The notes beneath the pieces are model-generated. The model had not been told where the DNA came from, searched no databases, and saw only the letters and a program-made list of their open reading frames with translations. Shown piece after piece: positions 55,256-64,000 of a stretch of DNA of 64,000 nucleotides. The stretch covers positions 1 to 64,000 of the forward strand of contig CAUJJL010000086.1 in assembly GCA_963205455.1 (NCBI GenBank), given 5' to 3'. Position 1 is the stretch's first letter. Each line of letters starts with the position of its first letter. The translations under genes were made by a program, and so were the position numbers. Origin of the DNA: Verrucomicrobiota bacterium (GTDB lineage: Bacteria > Verrucomicrobiota > Verrucomicrobiia > Opitutales > Opitutaceae).

Positions 55256-56044
55256 ATGACAGTCTCCGAACCTCTCACCGTCGATCTCCCTACAGCGTCG
55301 GGACCCATGCGAACCTATGTTTATGCTCCAACGGCGCCTGGACGCTATCCTGGGCTCGTGCTCTTTTCCGAAATCTTTCAAGTCACCGCACCCATTCGCC
55401 GCACTGCCGCCTTTTTTGCAGGTCATGGATTTGTCGTCGCTGTTCCCGAGATCTACCATGAGTTCCTACCCGCAGGCACCGTGCTCGCCTACGACCAAGC
55501 CGGCGCTGACAAGGGAAATGCCCTCAAGACAACGAAGGAACTTGCGAGCTATGATGCGGATGCTCGTACGGTCCTATCCTATCTGAAGTCCAACGAACGC
55601 GTGAATGGGAAGCTGGGTTCGATTGGCATTTGCATTGGTGGACATCTTTCGTTCCGGGCTGCCATGAATCCGGAGGTGGATGCCGCGGTTTGTTTCTATG
55701 CGACAGATATCCACAAGCGTGGACTTGGAAAGGGAATGAGCGACAATTCGCTCGACCGTGTGGGGGAAATCAAGGGAGAGCTCCTCATGATTTTCGGACG
55801 TCAGGATCCGCATGTTCCCGCGGAGGGACGCGCGCGGATCTACTCGGCACTTGCCGCGGCAGGCGCTCACTTCACCTGGCATGAGTTCAACGGTGCGCAT
55901 GCCTTCTTGCGCGACGAAGGTTACCGTTACGACCCAGAATTGGCGCACTTGTCACTTGGCATGGGCGTCGCGCTCTTCAGGAGAAAACTCGGTGATGGTG
56001 ACTTGCGAACGTCATCAGACGGGCCGACAGAAACGCGCCATTGA
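55256..56044 (+). CDS. Dienelactone hydrolase-family protein
   Basis: 262 residues, alpha/beta hydrolase. Catalytic triad: Cys126 in GICIGG, Asp184 in FGRQDPHV and His215 in NGAHAF. A cysteine nucleophile is the mark of dienelactone hydrolase-type enzymes. It hydrolyses esters or lactones in the cytoplasm; the physiological substrate is unknown. The ATG at 55256 is 21 bases after the PIG-V gene. It may be the last gene of the run that includes the bacillithiol genes. Confidence 0.88.
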   Translation: MTVSEPLTVDLPTASGPMRTYVYAPTAPGRYPGLVLFSEIFQVTAPIRRTAAFFAGHGFVVAVPEIYHEFLPAGTVLAYDQAGADKGNALKTTKELASYDADARTVLSYLKSNERVNGKLGSIGICIGGHLSFRAAMNPEVDAAVCFYATDIHKRGLGKGMSDNSLDRVGEIKGELLMIFGRQDPHVPAEGRARIYSALAAAGAHFTWHEFNGAHAFLRDEGYRYDPELAHLSLGMGVALFRRKLGDGDLRTSSDGPTETRH

Positions 56045-56071
56045 CAGCTTGGCAACGGGCGCCTGCCCTGG

Positions 56072-56461
56072 CTAACCCGAGTATCCCCGGTTGCGGAGGC
56101 GATCAGCGAGCATCTGTTCGTGCTGCGCCTCCTCCACCCCTTCGATTGCGAGCCGTTCGACCGTCTCCTGTTCGTCATCGTCTGACAGCATCGGAATCTG
56201 GCGTCCATGCACGGAAACCGGATCACCTGGGTCGCGGTTGATGGAGACCGTGCTTGTCTCGTCATCTTCCGAGACTCCCTGCAAGCCCGCGCCACTCAGT
56301 TCATCCTTCGCCAAACGACGCGTCTCCTGGGATGCGCCGTCCATCTTTCCTTCAATCAGTGCAATCTCTTCGGCACGTCGCTCGATTGCCGACGATGAAA
56401 TTCCGCCAATTCCCTTGCCATGGTTCAGGATCTTTCCGTGGTGTGTGTTTTCGACATTCAT
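56072..56461 (-). CDS. Conserved hypothetical protein
   Basis: About 129 residues from the ATG at 56461 (MNVENTHHGKILNHGKGIGG). It includes AIERRAEEIALIEGK in the first third, an acidic middle, and VEEAQHEQMLADRLR near the end. It is soluble and lacks catalytic motifs. It resembles a family of acidic proteins of unknown function I have seen in Verrucomicrobia and Proteobacteria. It is convergent with the dienelactone hydrolase, 27 bases apart. The frame could extend to 56563 but the upstream part is unlike the family. Confidence 0.65.
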   Translation of the reverse strand: MNVENTHHGKILNHGKGIGGISSSAIERRAEEIALIEGKMDGASQETRRLAKDELSGAGLQGVSEDDETSTVSINRDPGDPVSVHGRQIPMLSDDDEQETVERLAIEGVEEAQHEQMLADRLRNRGYSG

Positions 56462-56794
56462 GATTGGACGACGGGTAAGACAGGATTGCGTGATCAGGCT
56501 TGGAATCAGGTCAGCTATCTGAACAAGAGTGCTTCGCCTCCGGTCCGCCTCGATGAGGCCCACCCTGTGATTTCCACTCGGACGCTGCTGCCGAAAACCT
56601 CAGAGAGGCCTGCACCTTGGCTGTAATGACGCCGGTGCGGAGATCTTGAGGAAAAGTAGCTGGAAGCCTACGCCATCGCAACCCTTCGTTTCACGAATTA
56701 TATCGAAAATTCCCTGGATGGATCAAAAAGGACTGCCGCTTGCACGGCTTGCAATCTTGCGCAACCTATCCCTCTCTCCCGTGTCTTTTAATCC
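56462..56794. other. 333-base gap between two divergent genes
   Basis: No supported ORF, tRNA or clear repeat. The gap should hold promoters for the minus-strand hypothetical gene and the plus-strand small membrane protein. I cannot pick hexamers with confidence: a TTGCAC-like element near 56735 sits upstream of an AT-poor stretch. An ORF spanning 56420-56626 on the plus strand has no family features and is not called. Confidence 0.4.
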
Positions 56795-57082
56795 ATGCGC
56801 TTCCTGCAGATGATCATTGCCATCGTGGTCGGGGCTCTCGCCCTCACTGCGGCCCTTATCGGAGCTATCGTCCTTGCGTCAATGGCAGTCCTTGCGTCCA
56901 TTAGACGGCGATTCAGCCGCACGGGCATCTCAACCGACGGAATCGGTCGGCACCAGCGCGGCACGCGGAGCAGCGAATCCGGTGAAGTGATTGACATCGT
57001 CGCCCACGAGGTCGCGGCGGAACCAGCGGCCAACGCTACCGCTGAGCGCCCCCTTCAGCCAACCCACGCCCGGGCGTTGTAG
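56795..57082 (+). CDS. Small membrane protein
   Basis: 95 residues. An N-terminal helix (about 6-32, [20 protein letters not shown]) is followed by an Arg-rich patch and a [11 protein letters not shown] segment, a pattern I have seen in small membrane proteins of Verrucomicrobia. The last 28 bases overlap the end of purL on the other strand. Function unknown. Confidence 0.55.
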   Translation: MRFLQMIIAIVVGALALTAALIGAIVLASMAVLASIRRRFSRTGISTDGIGRHQRGTRSSESGEVIDIVAHEVAAEPAANATAERPLQPTHARAL

Positions 57083-60000
57083 AAGAGTTTCATCCACGGG
57101 CTGTCGTCCTCCCATCCAGCGGGATACCAGCTCATCGATGACGTCCGGTGCACGCGCTCCGGGTGAGGCATCATGATCGTGACCCGTCCGCTTTTGGTCG
57201 TCAGGGCCGTGATACCGTGCGGTGAGCCATTGGGATTGAGGGGATAGACCTCCGTTACCCGGTGGCGATTGTCGACATAACGCGCAGTAACATAACCTGA
57301 TTTGCTGCACATTTCAGCCGCGGCGGTATCTGAAAATTCAGCAAATCCTTCGCCGTGAGAGGCCACCACTGGCAATATCGAACCCTCCATGCCATTGAAG
57401 AGGATGCTCGGGCTGGTTTCGATCTTGAGGGAAACAAAACGGGCCTCGAAGCGCTCGGAGAGGTTTTGCACAAAACGCGGCCAATGTTCCGAGCCAGGAA
57501 TGATGCTCCGCAAATTGCTCATCATCTGGCAGCCATTGCACACACCCAGCGCAAAGCTGTCCTCGCGCGCAAAGAATTCGGAAAATTCCGCACGCGCGCG
57601 GGAGTTGAACAGGATGCTCTTTGCCCACCCCTGACCAGCGCCCAGCACATCTCCATAACTGAAACCACCACAGGCGGCCAATCCTCGGAAATCCCTGAGC
57701 GTACGCCTGCCGCTGAGAATGTCGGTCATGTGGACATCAACACATTCAAAGCCTGCACGATCGAATGCGGCGGCCATCTCCAACTGGCCATTGACCCCTT
57801 GTTCACGGAGTATAGCGATTGAGGGACGCTTCGCGCACCTTCGGGGCGACGACGGACTCGAGCGGAATGGGTATGGAAATGTGATCTTCGGAGAGATCCC
57901 GGGATCGTCGGCATCGAAGCGGCCTTCATGCTCAGCATGCGCACAGTGCGGGTTGTCCCTCAGCGCAGCGATGCGGTGCGTCACATCCGACCACTTTGCG
58001 CGGAGATCCTTGAGTCCCTGCTCAAAGAGTACGGTCTCCCCGCCCATCACGCGTAGCGAGTGCATCGCGTTCAACCGGCCGATGACTCGGGCGCATTCTC
58101 CAAGTCCCCAACTGCCGAGGACTGCCATGACCCGATCGAGGTCGGTGCGCCTGATCTGTACCACCGCGCCAATCTCTTCAGAAAAGAGATCGGGAAACCG
58201 TGAAGACAGCTCTCTGGCTTCGTCACCAAGCAGAAGGTCGACACCCACGTGGCCCGCAAACGCCATTTCGAGGAGTGTAATCACGAGCCCGCCATCTGAA
58301 CGATCGTGGTAGGCAAGGACCAGACCCGATTCGTTGAGCGACTGTATCGCATTCCAGAATCCCTTGAGATCGTCCGCCGAATCGACGTCAGGCGGAGCCT
58401 CGCCGAGTTGCGAGAGGACTTGAGCAAGAATGGATCCACCAAGCCGGTTCTTTCCACGGCCGAGATCGATCAGTACAAGTACCGTTTCTCCGACTTCGAT
58501 TCCATCCCGCGATACATCCGACGTCTGGCGCAATTGGGGTGTCAACGTGCGCCGGATGTCACGACAGGGAGCAAATGCAGAGACGATCAGCGAAACGGGC
58601 GCAGTCATGCGTTTCTGCGCTGAACCGTCCTTCCACACCGTGCTCATGCTCATGGAGTCCTTGCCCACGGGAATCGTGATGCCGAGCCTGGGACAAAGTT
58701 CCATCCCCACCGCTTTCACCGCTTCGTACAAGGCGGCGCCTTCGCCCGGGAGTGCGGGCGCAGCCATCCAGTTTGCAGAGAGACAGACCCTGCCAAGGTC
58801 TGAGATCGAGGCCGCAACGATATTGGTGAGCGCCTCCGCCACCGCGAGACGTGCGGATGCGGCCGCGTGGTTGAGCGCGACCGGTGTGCGTTCTCCAACA
58901 GCCATGGCCTCTCCCGCAAAGGAATCGAATGTTGCCGCCGTTACGCCGCAGTCCGCTACGGGCACCTGCCAGGGACCCACCATCTGATCGCGGGCAACCA
59001 GTCCTGTGACGGATCGATCCCCAATGGAAATGAGAAACGTCTTGTCGGCCACCGCCGGGTGGGAGACGACCCTGCGCAAGGCCTCGGCAAAGGAGATCCC
59101 GGACGTCACCAGCGGCACCAATTTCGGTTCAAGCGTACGGTCGCGCCTGTGCATGCGGGGAGGTTTTCCGAGCAGCACCTCAAGGGGCATGTCGATCGGA
59201 GTGTTCTTGAAGTGCGAATCTTCAAGCACGAGTTGCTTGCGTTCGGTGGCGCGTCCCACGACCGCAAAGGGGCAGCGCTCCCGACGACACAAAGCCTCGA
59301 ATGCGGCGAGGTGCTCATCGGGAACAGCCAGCACATACCTTTCCTGCGCTTCGTTGCACCAGATCTCGAGCGGGCTCATGCCAGGTTCGTCATTCGGCAC
59401 ATCGCGCAGTTGAAAATGACCGCCGCGCCCGCCGTCATTCACGAGTTCGGGCAACGCGTTCGAAATGCCACCCGCTCCGACATCGTGGATGAACGAAATG
59501 GGATTCCTTTCACCCAGCGCCCAGCACCGATCGATGACCTCCTGACACCGGCGCTGCATCTCGGCGTTGTCGCGTTGCACACTGGCAAAATCCAAATCCT
59601 CCTGCCCTGCCCCGCTCGCCAGTGAACTTGCTGCACCGCCACCCAGTCCGATCAGCATGGCGGGTCCACCCAGGACTATCAACGCATCGCCAGGCAGGAT
59701 CTTTCCTTTTTGCACGTGTTCGCGGCGGATGTTGCCAAGGCCGCCGGCAAGCATGATTGGTTTGTGGTAACCACGCAGGCTCGGGCCGTCCCTCCCTGGG
59801 GCTTCCATTTCAAAAGCACGGAAATATCCGCAGATGGCCGGACGCCCGAATTCATTGTTGAATGCTGCGCCGCCCAGCGGTCCTTCAATCATGATCTCGA
59901 GGGCGGAAGCGATCTTGGCAGGCCTGCCATGATCCTTTTCCCAAGGTTGCCTTGCACCGGGTAGTTGAAGATCGGATACCGAAAACCCGGTGAGCCCGGC

Positions 60001-61008
60001 TTTGGGCTTGGATCCCCGCCCCGTTGCACCCTCGTCGCGAATCTCGCCGCCGGATCCGGTCGCTGCACCCGGAAACGGCGAAATCGCCGTCGGGTGATTG
60101 TGGGTCTCGACCTTGCAGAGCAGGTCAATCGTCTCCTGAACCGCGCGGTAGATGCCGGTCTCGGGATCGACAAAAAATCGCCCTCCCTGACTGCCTTCGA
60201 GAACGGCTGCGTTGTCACGATAGGCAGATAGAATCCCATCGGAGTGCATGTGATGCGTGTTCCTTATCATCTGGAACAGCGACCTTTCCATTGACGATTC
60301 GTCGATCTCCCAGGTGGCGTTGAAGATCTTGTGGCGGCAGTGTTCCGAGTTCGCCTGCGCAAACATCATCAATTCGACGTCGGATGGATCCCGTCCCAGC
60401 CCCCGAAAAGCCTGCACGAGGTAGATGATTTCATCATCGGCAAGGGCGAGGCCCAGCGTGCGGTTGGCGGATTCAAGGGCCTTCCGCCCCTCGGCAAGTA
60501 CCGGAATTCGCACCGAAGACCGCGGCGACTCCTGCCTGAAGAGAATCGCGCAGTCGTCGAGCGACCCGAATACGGTCTGCGTCATCCGGTCGTGGATGAG
60601 TGAGCCAACCTGTTGAATGAACTTCTCCTTTCCGTCAGAGGTGTGGGTCTCACCGAGCGCAAAGGAGTAGAGAATCACACGCTCGATACGCTTGATCTTC
60701 GCAAGGCCGCAGATGTGCGCGATGTCCGTGGCCTTCGAGGACCAGGGCGACAAGGTTCCAGGCCTTGGCGCCACCACCCGCGCCTCCCCCGACATTGGGG
60801 GCGTCAGCTCACGCGAGCCATAGGTCAACAATTGGCCCAGCGTGCTGTTTTCAGCTTCTGATAAAGCTCCTTTTCCTTCTTCAAGTGCCACCAGGTGCAC
60901 ATAATGCGCGCTAAGATCGCGGAGGGAAATCCCGGCTGCGGCAAAATCTTGGAGCAGCTTCTGGCGGCGAAAGGAAGAGAGGGCCGACGACCCACGGAGC
61001 GTGAACAT
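57055..61008 (-). CDS. purL: Phosphoribosylformylglycinamidine synthase, single-chain PurL
   Basis: 1317 residues, the large single-chain form that fuses the synthase and glutaminase, as in Proteobacteria, unlike the split PurS/PurQ/PurL form. It has the N-terminal PurS-like region, the ATP-binding blocks [22 protein letters not shown] and [17 protein letters not shown], and the C-terminal glutaminase domain with nucleophile Cys in [10 protein letters not shown]. It makes FGAM from FGAR with glutamine in the fourth step of purine synthesis. The ATG at 61008 begins [13 protein letters not shown]. Confidence 0.96.
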   Translation of the reverse strand: MFTLRGSSALSSFRRQKLLQDFAAAGISLRDLSAHYVHLVALEEGKGALSEAENSTLGQLLTYGSRELTPPMSGEARVVAPRPGTLSPWSSKATDIAHICGLAKIKRIERVILYSFALGETHTSDGKEKFIQQVGSLIHDRMTQTVFGSLDDCAILFRQESPRSSVRIPVLAEGRKALESANRTLGLALADDEIIYLVQAFRGLGRDPSDVELMMFAQANSEHCRHKIFNATWEIDESSMERSLFQMIRNTHHMHSDGILSAYRDNAAVLEGSQGGRFFVDPETGIYRAVQETIDLLCKVETHNHPTAISPFPGAATGSGGEIRDEGATGRGSKPKAGLTGFSVSDLQLPGARQPWEKDHGRPAKIASALEIMIEGPLGGAAFNNEFGRPAICGYFRAFEMEAPGRDGPSLRGYHKPIMLAGGLGNIRREHVQKGKILPGDALIVLGGPAMLIGLGGGAASSLASGAGQEDLDFASVQRDNAEMQRRCQEVIDRCWALGERNPISFIHDVGAGGISNALPELVNDGGRGGHFQLRDVPNDEPGMSPLEIWCNEAQERYVLAVPDEHLAAFEALCRRERCPFAVVGRATERKQLVLEDSHFKNTPIDMPLEVLLGKPPRMHRRDRTLEPKLVPLVTSGISFAEALRRVVSHPAVADKTFLISIGDRSVTGLVARDQMVGPWQVPVADCGVTAATFDSFAGEAMAVGERTPVALNHAAASARLAVAEALTNIVAASISDLGRVCLSANWMAAPALPGEGAALYEAVKAVGMELCPRLGITIPVGKDSMSMSTVWKDGSAQKRMTAPVSLIVSAFAPCRDIRRTLTPQLRQTSDVSRDGIEVGETVLVLIDLGRGKNRLGGSILAQVLSQLGEAPPDVDSADDLKGFWNAIQSLNESGLVLAYHDRSDGGLVITLLEMAFAGHVGVDLLLGDEARELSSRFPDLFSEEIGAVVQIRRTDLDRVMAVLGSWGLGECARVIGRLNAMHSLRVMGGETVLFEQGLKDLRAKWSDVTHRIAALRDNPHCAHAEHEGRFDADDPGISPKITFPYPFRSSPSSPRRCAKRPSIAILREQGVNGQLEMAAAFDRAGFECVDVHMTDILSGRRTLRDFRGLAACGGFSYGDVLGAGQGWAKSILFNSRARAEFSEFFAREDSFALGVCNGCQMMSNLRSIIPGSEHWPRFVQNLSERFEARFVSLKIETSPSILFNGMEGSILPVVASHGEGFAEFSDTAAAEMCSKSGYVTARYVDNRHRVTEVYPLNPNGSPHGITALTTKSGRVTIMMPHPERVHRTSSMSWYPAGWEDDSPWMKLFYNARAWVG

Positions 61009-61155
61009 GGTTGAAAAGCGATGTTCTCCATCGCCCCCGGGCGGTCAAGGCAAGGCAGGCACTTTGCCCTGGACGTGGACGCAAAAATGCCGTGGTGCAG
61101 ACTACACCACGGCGAAAGCGGAGCAACGTGTCAGGACGGCATCCCGATACGTGAA

Positions 61156-61602
61156 CTATTTCAAAACGCTGGCGTGGAACGCTGCCCAGTCGTCGAGCGC
61201 GTTGAGCTCAACAGCCGAGCCATGGACTGATCCATCATCCGGGTACCCGGCAGTCTTGAGGATTTCCGCACGAACCTCGTCGCGGTGATGATAGCCCATG
61301 ATGGACTGGTTCAACTTGTTGACGGAGGCACGGTCCAGCTTCACGCCAGGCTGCGCCTTGATCCAGGTTTCGAACTCTCCATACGTGGGTCGCTTGTCGG
61401 TGATGAACTTCTTCACAGCCTCTGGTGATAGGCCGAGTCCGGCAATTACCATCGAATCGAAGCCCTTGCCGATTCCTGGATAGCCCGGAGCAATCTTGCC
61501 CCTGGCCTCGAGCGAGACCTTGAGCCAGAGACGCGGCAGGTGAAGCACACCGAGTGGTCCTGCGACATTGCAGGGTATCATGGGAACATACGTATTACTC
61601 AT
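61156..61602 (-). CDS. DUF5069 protein
   Basis: 148 residues. The segments PRLWLKVSLEARGKI, YPGIGKGFDSM and WIKAQPGVKLDRASVNKLNQS fit DUF5069, a small helical family frequent in Verrucomicrobia. It has no predicted membrane segment or catalytic motif. It is divergent from trmO by 143 bases and 147 bases upstream of purL on the same strand. Confidence 0.82.
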   Translation of the reverse strand: MSNTYVPMIPCNVAGPLGVLHLPRLWLKVSLEARGKIAPGYPGIGKGFDSMVIAGLGLSPEAVKKFITDKRPTYGEFETWIKAQPGVKLDRASVNKLNQSIMGYHHRDEVRAEILKTAGYPDDGSVHGSAVELNALDDWAAFHASVLK

Positions 61603-61745
61603 GGTATTTGTTTTGGAATGGGTCCCGTCATTGCCTGTACCTCGGCCAGCGGACGGTAGCGCGTGGGAGAGGAAATGCGCAAAGGATTGCTCATTTCCAG
61701 CAAGGTTGCAACGTCATCGCGCATCGTTTGGCGAGTACGACATTC

Positions 61746-62561
61746 ATGGAAACTCCATCTCCCGCACTATCCGTTCAGCCCATCGGCTGGCTGCGGACTG
61801 GGAAGACGCTGAAGTTCCACGCGCTCCATCAACCAAGGGAGTCAATCGCTGAGAAAAATCGTGTCGAACTCCGCAAAGATTCACGATTTGAGGGAGCACT
61901 TCGGGATTTGAAGGGGTTCTCCAGGATCTGGCTGGTGTGGTGGTTTCATCGCAACCCGAATTGGCGCCCCATGGTGCTTCCTCCTCGGGGACCTGCCGTG
62001 AGGCGCGGTGTGTTTGCCACCCGTTCCCCCCATCGTCCGAATCCGATCGGCATCTCTGCGGTCCAGCTGATCGAAGTATCCGGCCTGACACTTCACGTTG
62101 GCCCCTGTGACCTCGTGGATGGCACCCCAATCCTCGATATCAAACCCTATCTCCCGGCCTACGATGCCTTCCCTGCTGAGAAGTCGGGCTGGTGGGAGGA
62201 AGTGGAAAATGTCGAGCGTGCCTCAGCGCAATTCACGATTCATTGGGCGCCGCTGGCACGTAAACAACGGGATTGGCTGAGATCGACCTGGAATGTAGAT
62301 TTCTCCGACCGCATGTGCGAATTGCTGGGCCGCGATCCCTCTCCGCACCGGTCCCGACGTATCAAGAAAAGGCGCTCCGGCGGATTTGAAATCGGCTGCG
62401 GCGCATGGCGGGCAATTTTTTCGATCGACCTCACACGGGTCACCATTCTCGAAATCATGCCTGCCTATCCGCTCCGTTTTCTGGTCGATCCGGAGCGCCC
62501 GGGAATTGCCGATTGCGATGCGCAGCTAGACTTCCTCAAGCACTGGCCCGAAAAAAACTAA
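61746..62561 (+). CDS. trmO: tRNA t6A37 N6-methyltransferase TrmO (TsaA-like)
   Basis: 271 residues, starting at the ATG at 61746 (METPSPALSVQPIGWL). Family blocks: FEGALRDLKGFSRIWLVWWFH, GVFATRSPHRPNPIG and the VDGTPILDIKPYLPAYD region. TrmO methylates t6A at position 37 of tRNA-Thr(GGU) using S-adenosylmethionine. The C-terminal third (about 170-271) is longer and more divergent than in the short TsaA forms, and includes RIKKRRSGGFEIG. An open frame continues upstream to 61554 but is not TrmO-like. Confidence 0.9.
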   Translation: METPSPALSVQPIGWLRTGKTLKFHALHQPRESIAEKNRVELRKDSRFEGALRDLKGFSRIWLVWWFHRNPNWRPMVLPPRGPAVRRGVFATRSPHRPNPIGISAVQLIEVSGLTLHVGPCDLVDGTPILDIKPYLPAYDAFPAEKSGWWEEVENVERASAQFTIHWAPLARKQRDWLRSTWNVDFSDRMCELLGRDPSPHRSRRIKKRRSGGFEIGCGAWRAIFSIDLTRVTILEIMPAYPLRFLVDPERPGIADCDAQLDFLKHWPEKN

Positions 62562-62612
62562 ATCCTCAGGTGAGGTCCGGCATTGGAACCTTCATATATC
62601 GCGCAAGGCTCG

Positions 62613-63983
62613 TCAGTCGACGTGCTGTACGGTGGGCCGATCAATCGAAGCGGATCTTCCCGAATAGGCTCGGGCCTGGGCCGGAGGGGATATGCTTTCA
62701 CGTCGGAACGTCGGAGGTGATTCCGTCCGGGTCGGGTAGGATGAGCGCTCCGGAACTGAATTGCGGGAAGATTGCGGTGGTGCGGGGGCTACGGTGCGCC
62801 GGTAGCCTGCGCTCGATTGCGCACGCTGCCGGTCTTGTGTTGTCACAGGTCCCATGAAATTGGCGTCGCCCGGTTGAGGTGTCTGCGATCCCCTCTGGCT
62901 GCGGCCTGCGCGTGCCTGTGAGGAAAGAGGCAGCGTCTGGGTCTGATGCGGATCCCGCGACACCCTGCCATGCTCATATCCCGGTTGCCGTGAGACCCTT
63001 GAAGGCACGTCGGTAGTGGAACGAGAATCCTGCGGCCTGATCACCCCACTGGATGAATTCCACGAATGCGGATTTGAAGGCAATGTCGCGGACCGTTGAT
63101 TTGGGTAAACCCTCCTGGCGTAGCCGTCCGACTGGGGATGCCGGTGAGCATTCGAGACGGTCGCAATACTTCTGGAGCGCCACACGTTCCATTGCCCGGC
63201 GTGCCGGTGATCCGCACGATAGTCATGGAGCGGGATCCGCCCAATCCGGCAGTCGTTCCAAACGCGGATCCTGTATTCCCTCCCGACGACGCAAACTCGG
63301 CGTCGGTGCCAGTCGCAATCATACGCCGCCCAATATCCCAGCGGAAACCCTATGCCAAAACTGATCAACGGGCCCTGCCACGCATAGGAGTATCCCATGT
63401 AGACCGCAAAGGGATCGTAGCGCGGGACAAAGATGAGATCGGCTTGGGCGGGAACAATGCGGATGACATCCGAATCTTCCACCACGGTCTGCTGGCTGTT
63501 GCTCGCAAGCGCTCCGGACGCACGGGCCTTCGCGCGAAGACGCTGAATCCCGTTCATGACATCCACCGGCTGACGCAGAAACGCTTCACCCAACCGCTTC
63601 GTCCATCCCAGATTCTCATCCAGCCATTTGATGACTTCAGGATAACGAGCAAGACTGCGAGCGGCATCCTCCCAAGGTTGGTCATCGAAGGCCGTAGACT
63701 TCGGGTGCGACGTCAGGTATCGGGAAGCAAGAACGACGTCTGACGGTGCCGTGGCCGCGGGCAGAATGATGGCAATGAGCGGATCCGGATAAAGTGCCAG
63801 CGGAGCCAGCAGCTCATCGATGTCCTTCTCCGAAAGCGATACTCCAACCGCATCGCGATCGTCGTCAGGAGCCATGACGGAATCTGAGGCCGCCGGAGCC
63901 GGTGCGTTGCCCGGGTCGGCGACCGCCAATGCAATCACGGACGTCGCGATTGCGAATCCAGTGAGAACCTGATGGCTTTTCAT
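62613..63983 (-). CDS. DUF3300 exported protein
   Basis: 456 residues. A signal peptide (about 1-22) is followed by the DUF3300 core: LLAPLALYPDPLIAIILPAATAPSDV, YPEVIKWLDENLGWTKRLGEAF and the IVPAQADLIFVPRYDPFAVY block. Past residue 230 the chain becomes low-complexity, rich in Arg, Ser, Gln and His, and may be disordered. DUF3300 proteins are common in the periplasm or outer envelope but have no known role. The ATG at 63983 leaves only 17 bases to the window end. It is convergent with trmO. Confidence 0.85.
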   Translation of the reverse strand: MKSHQVLTGFAIATSVIALAVADPGNAPAPAASDSVMAPDDDRDAVGVSLSEKDIDELLAPLALYPDPLIAIILPAATAPSDVVLASRYLTSHPKSTAFDDQPWEDAARSLARYPEVIKWLDENLGWTKRLGEAFLRQPVDVMNGIQRLRAKARASGALASNSQQTVVEDSDVIRIVPAQADLIFVPRYDPFAVYMGYSYAWQGPLISFGIGFPLGYWAAYDCDWHRRRVCVVGREYRIRVWNDCRIGRIPLHDYRADHRHAGQWNVWRSRSIATVSNAHRHPQSDGYARRVYPNQRSATLPSNPHSWNSSSGVIRPQDSRSTTDVPSRVSRQPGYEHGRVSRDPHQTQTLPLSSQARAGRSQRGSQTPQPGDANFMGPVTTQDRQRAQSSAGYRRTVAPAPPQSSRNSVPERSSYPTRTESPPTFRRESISPPAQARAYSGRSASIDRPTVQHVD

Positions 63984-64000
63984 GGGATCAAGGGGTTACC

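Overview
The window reads as a chromosomal segment of a Gram-negative member of the Verrucomicrobiota, most like the Opitutaceae. This is inferred from gene content and from protein families I associate with that group (DUF5069, GldA/F/G-like ABC sets with DUF4340, LacI regulators, metal permeases fused to a DtxR-like domain). KdsB and a PagL-like lipid A deacylase imply a Kdo-containing lipopolysaccharide outer membrane. Coding density is high, with many ATGA overlaps and several GTG/TTG starts. There is no rRNA, CRISPR array, phage or insertion sequence; one tRNA gene (Ala-GGC) is present.

Layout. 1-5.4 kb: end of a TonB/TolA-like gene, tRNA-Ala, fabD, lepA, lepB. 5.4-6.6 kb: a small, AT-richer accessory pocket with a toxin-antitoxin pair whose PIN-like toxin gene carries an in-frame TGA. 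6.6-9.9 kb (minus): fabZ-fabI-oleA-oleB, joining fatty acid synthesis to head-to-head acyl condensation. 10-12.2 kb: an SPFH protein and a zinc-ribbon membrane protein. 12.2-14.7 kb: two rhodanese-type proteins flanking a PagL-like deacylase. 14.8-19.8 kb (minus): a metal-uptake ABC operon with a permease-DtxR fusion, an outer-membrane barrel and two palindromes upstream. 19.9-23.7 kb: three transporters. 23.7-30 kb: a double cyclic-nucleotide-binding membrane protein with its response regulator, kdsB, HPr, tatD and an M32 carboxypeptidase. 30.4-41.3 kb: nadC, birA, a gliding-type ABC set with DUF4340, and an AsmA-like protein. 41.6-46.7 kb: a hybrid histidine kinase and a LacI regulator. 47-56 kb: a co-oriented run built around bacillithiol synthesis. 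56-64 kb: purL, DUF5069, trmO, DUF3300 and small proteins.

The most interesting region is about 46.98-56.04 kb. Here bshA and bshB lie directly downstream of a half-length BshC-like gene, completing a low-molecular-weight thiol pathway. The same run begins with an exported PIG-L-type amidase, a 48-residue membrane peptide and a sodium:solute symporter, joined to bshC by ATGA overlaps. I propose bacillithiol synthesis coupled to periplasmic processing and import of an amino-sugar conjugate. Other points to check are the fused metal permease/regulator with paired operators, the oleAB pair lacking oleC and oleD next to fabZ-fabI, the interrupted toxin, and a heptamer repeat present in both orientations near tatD.
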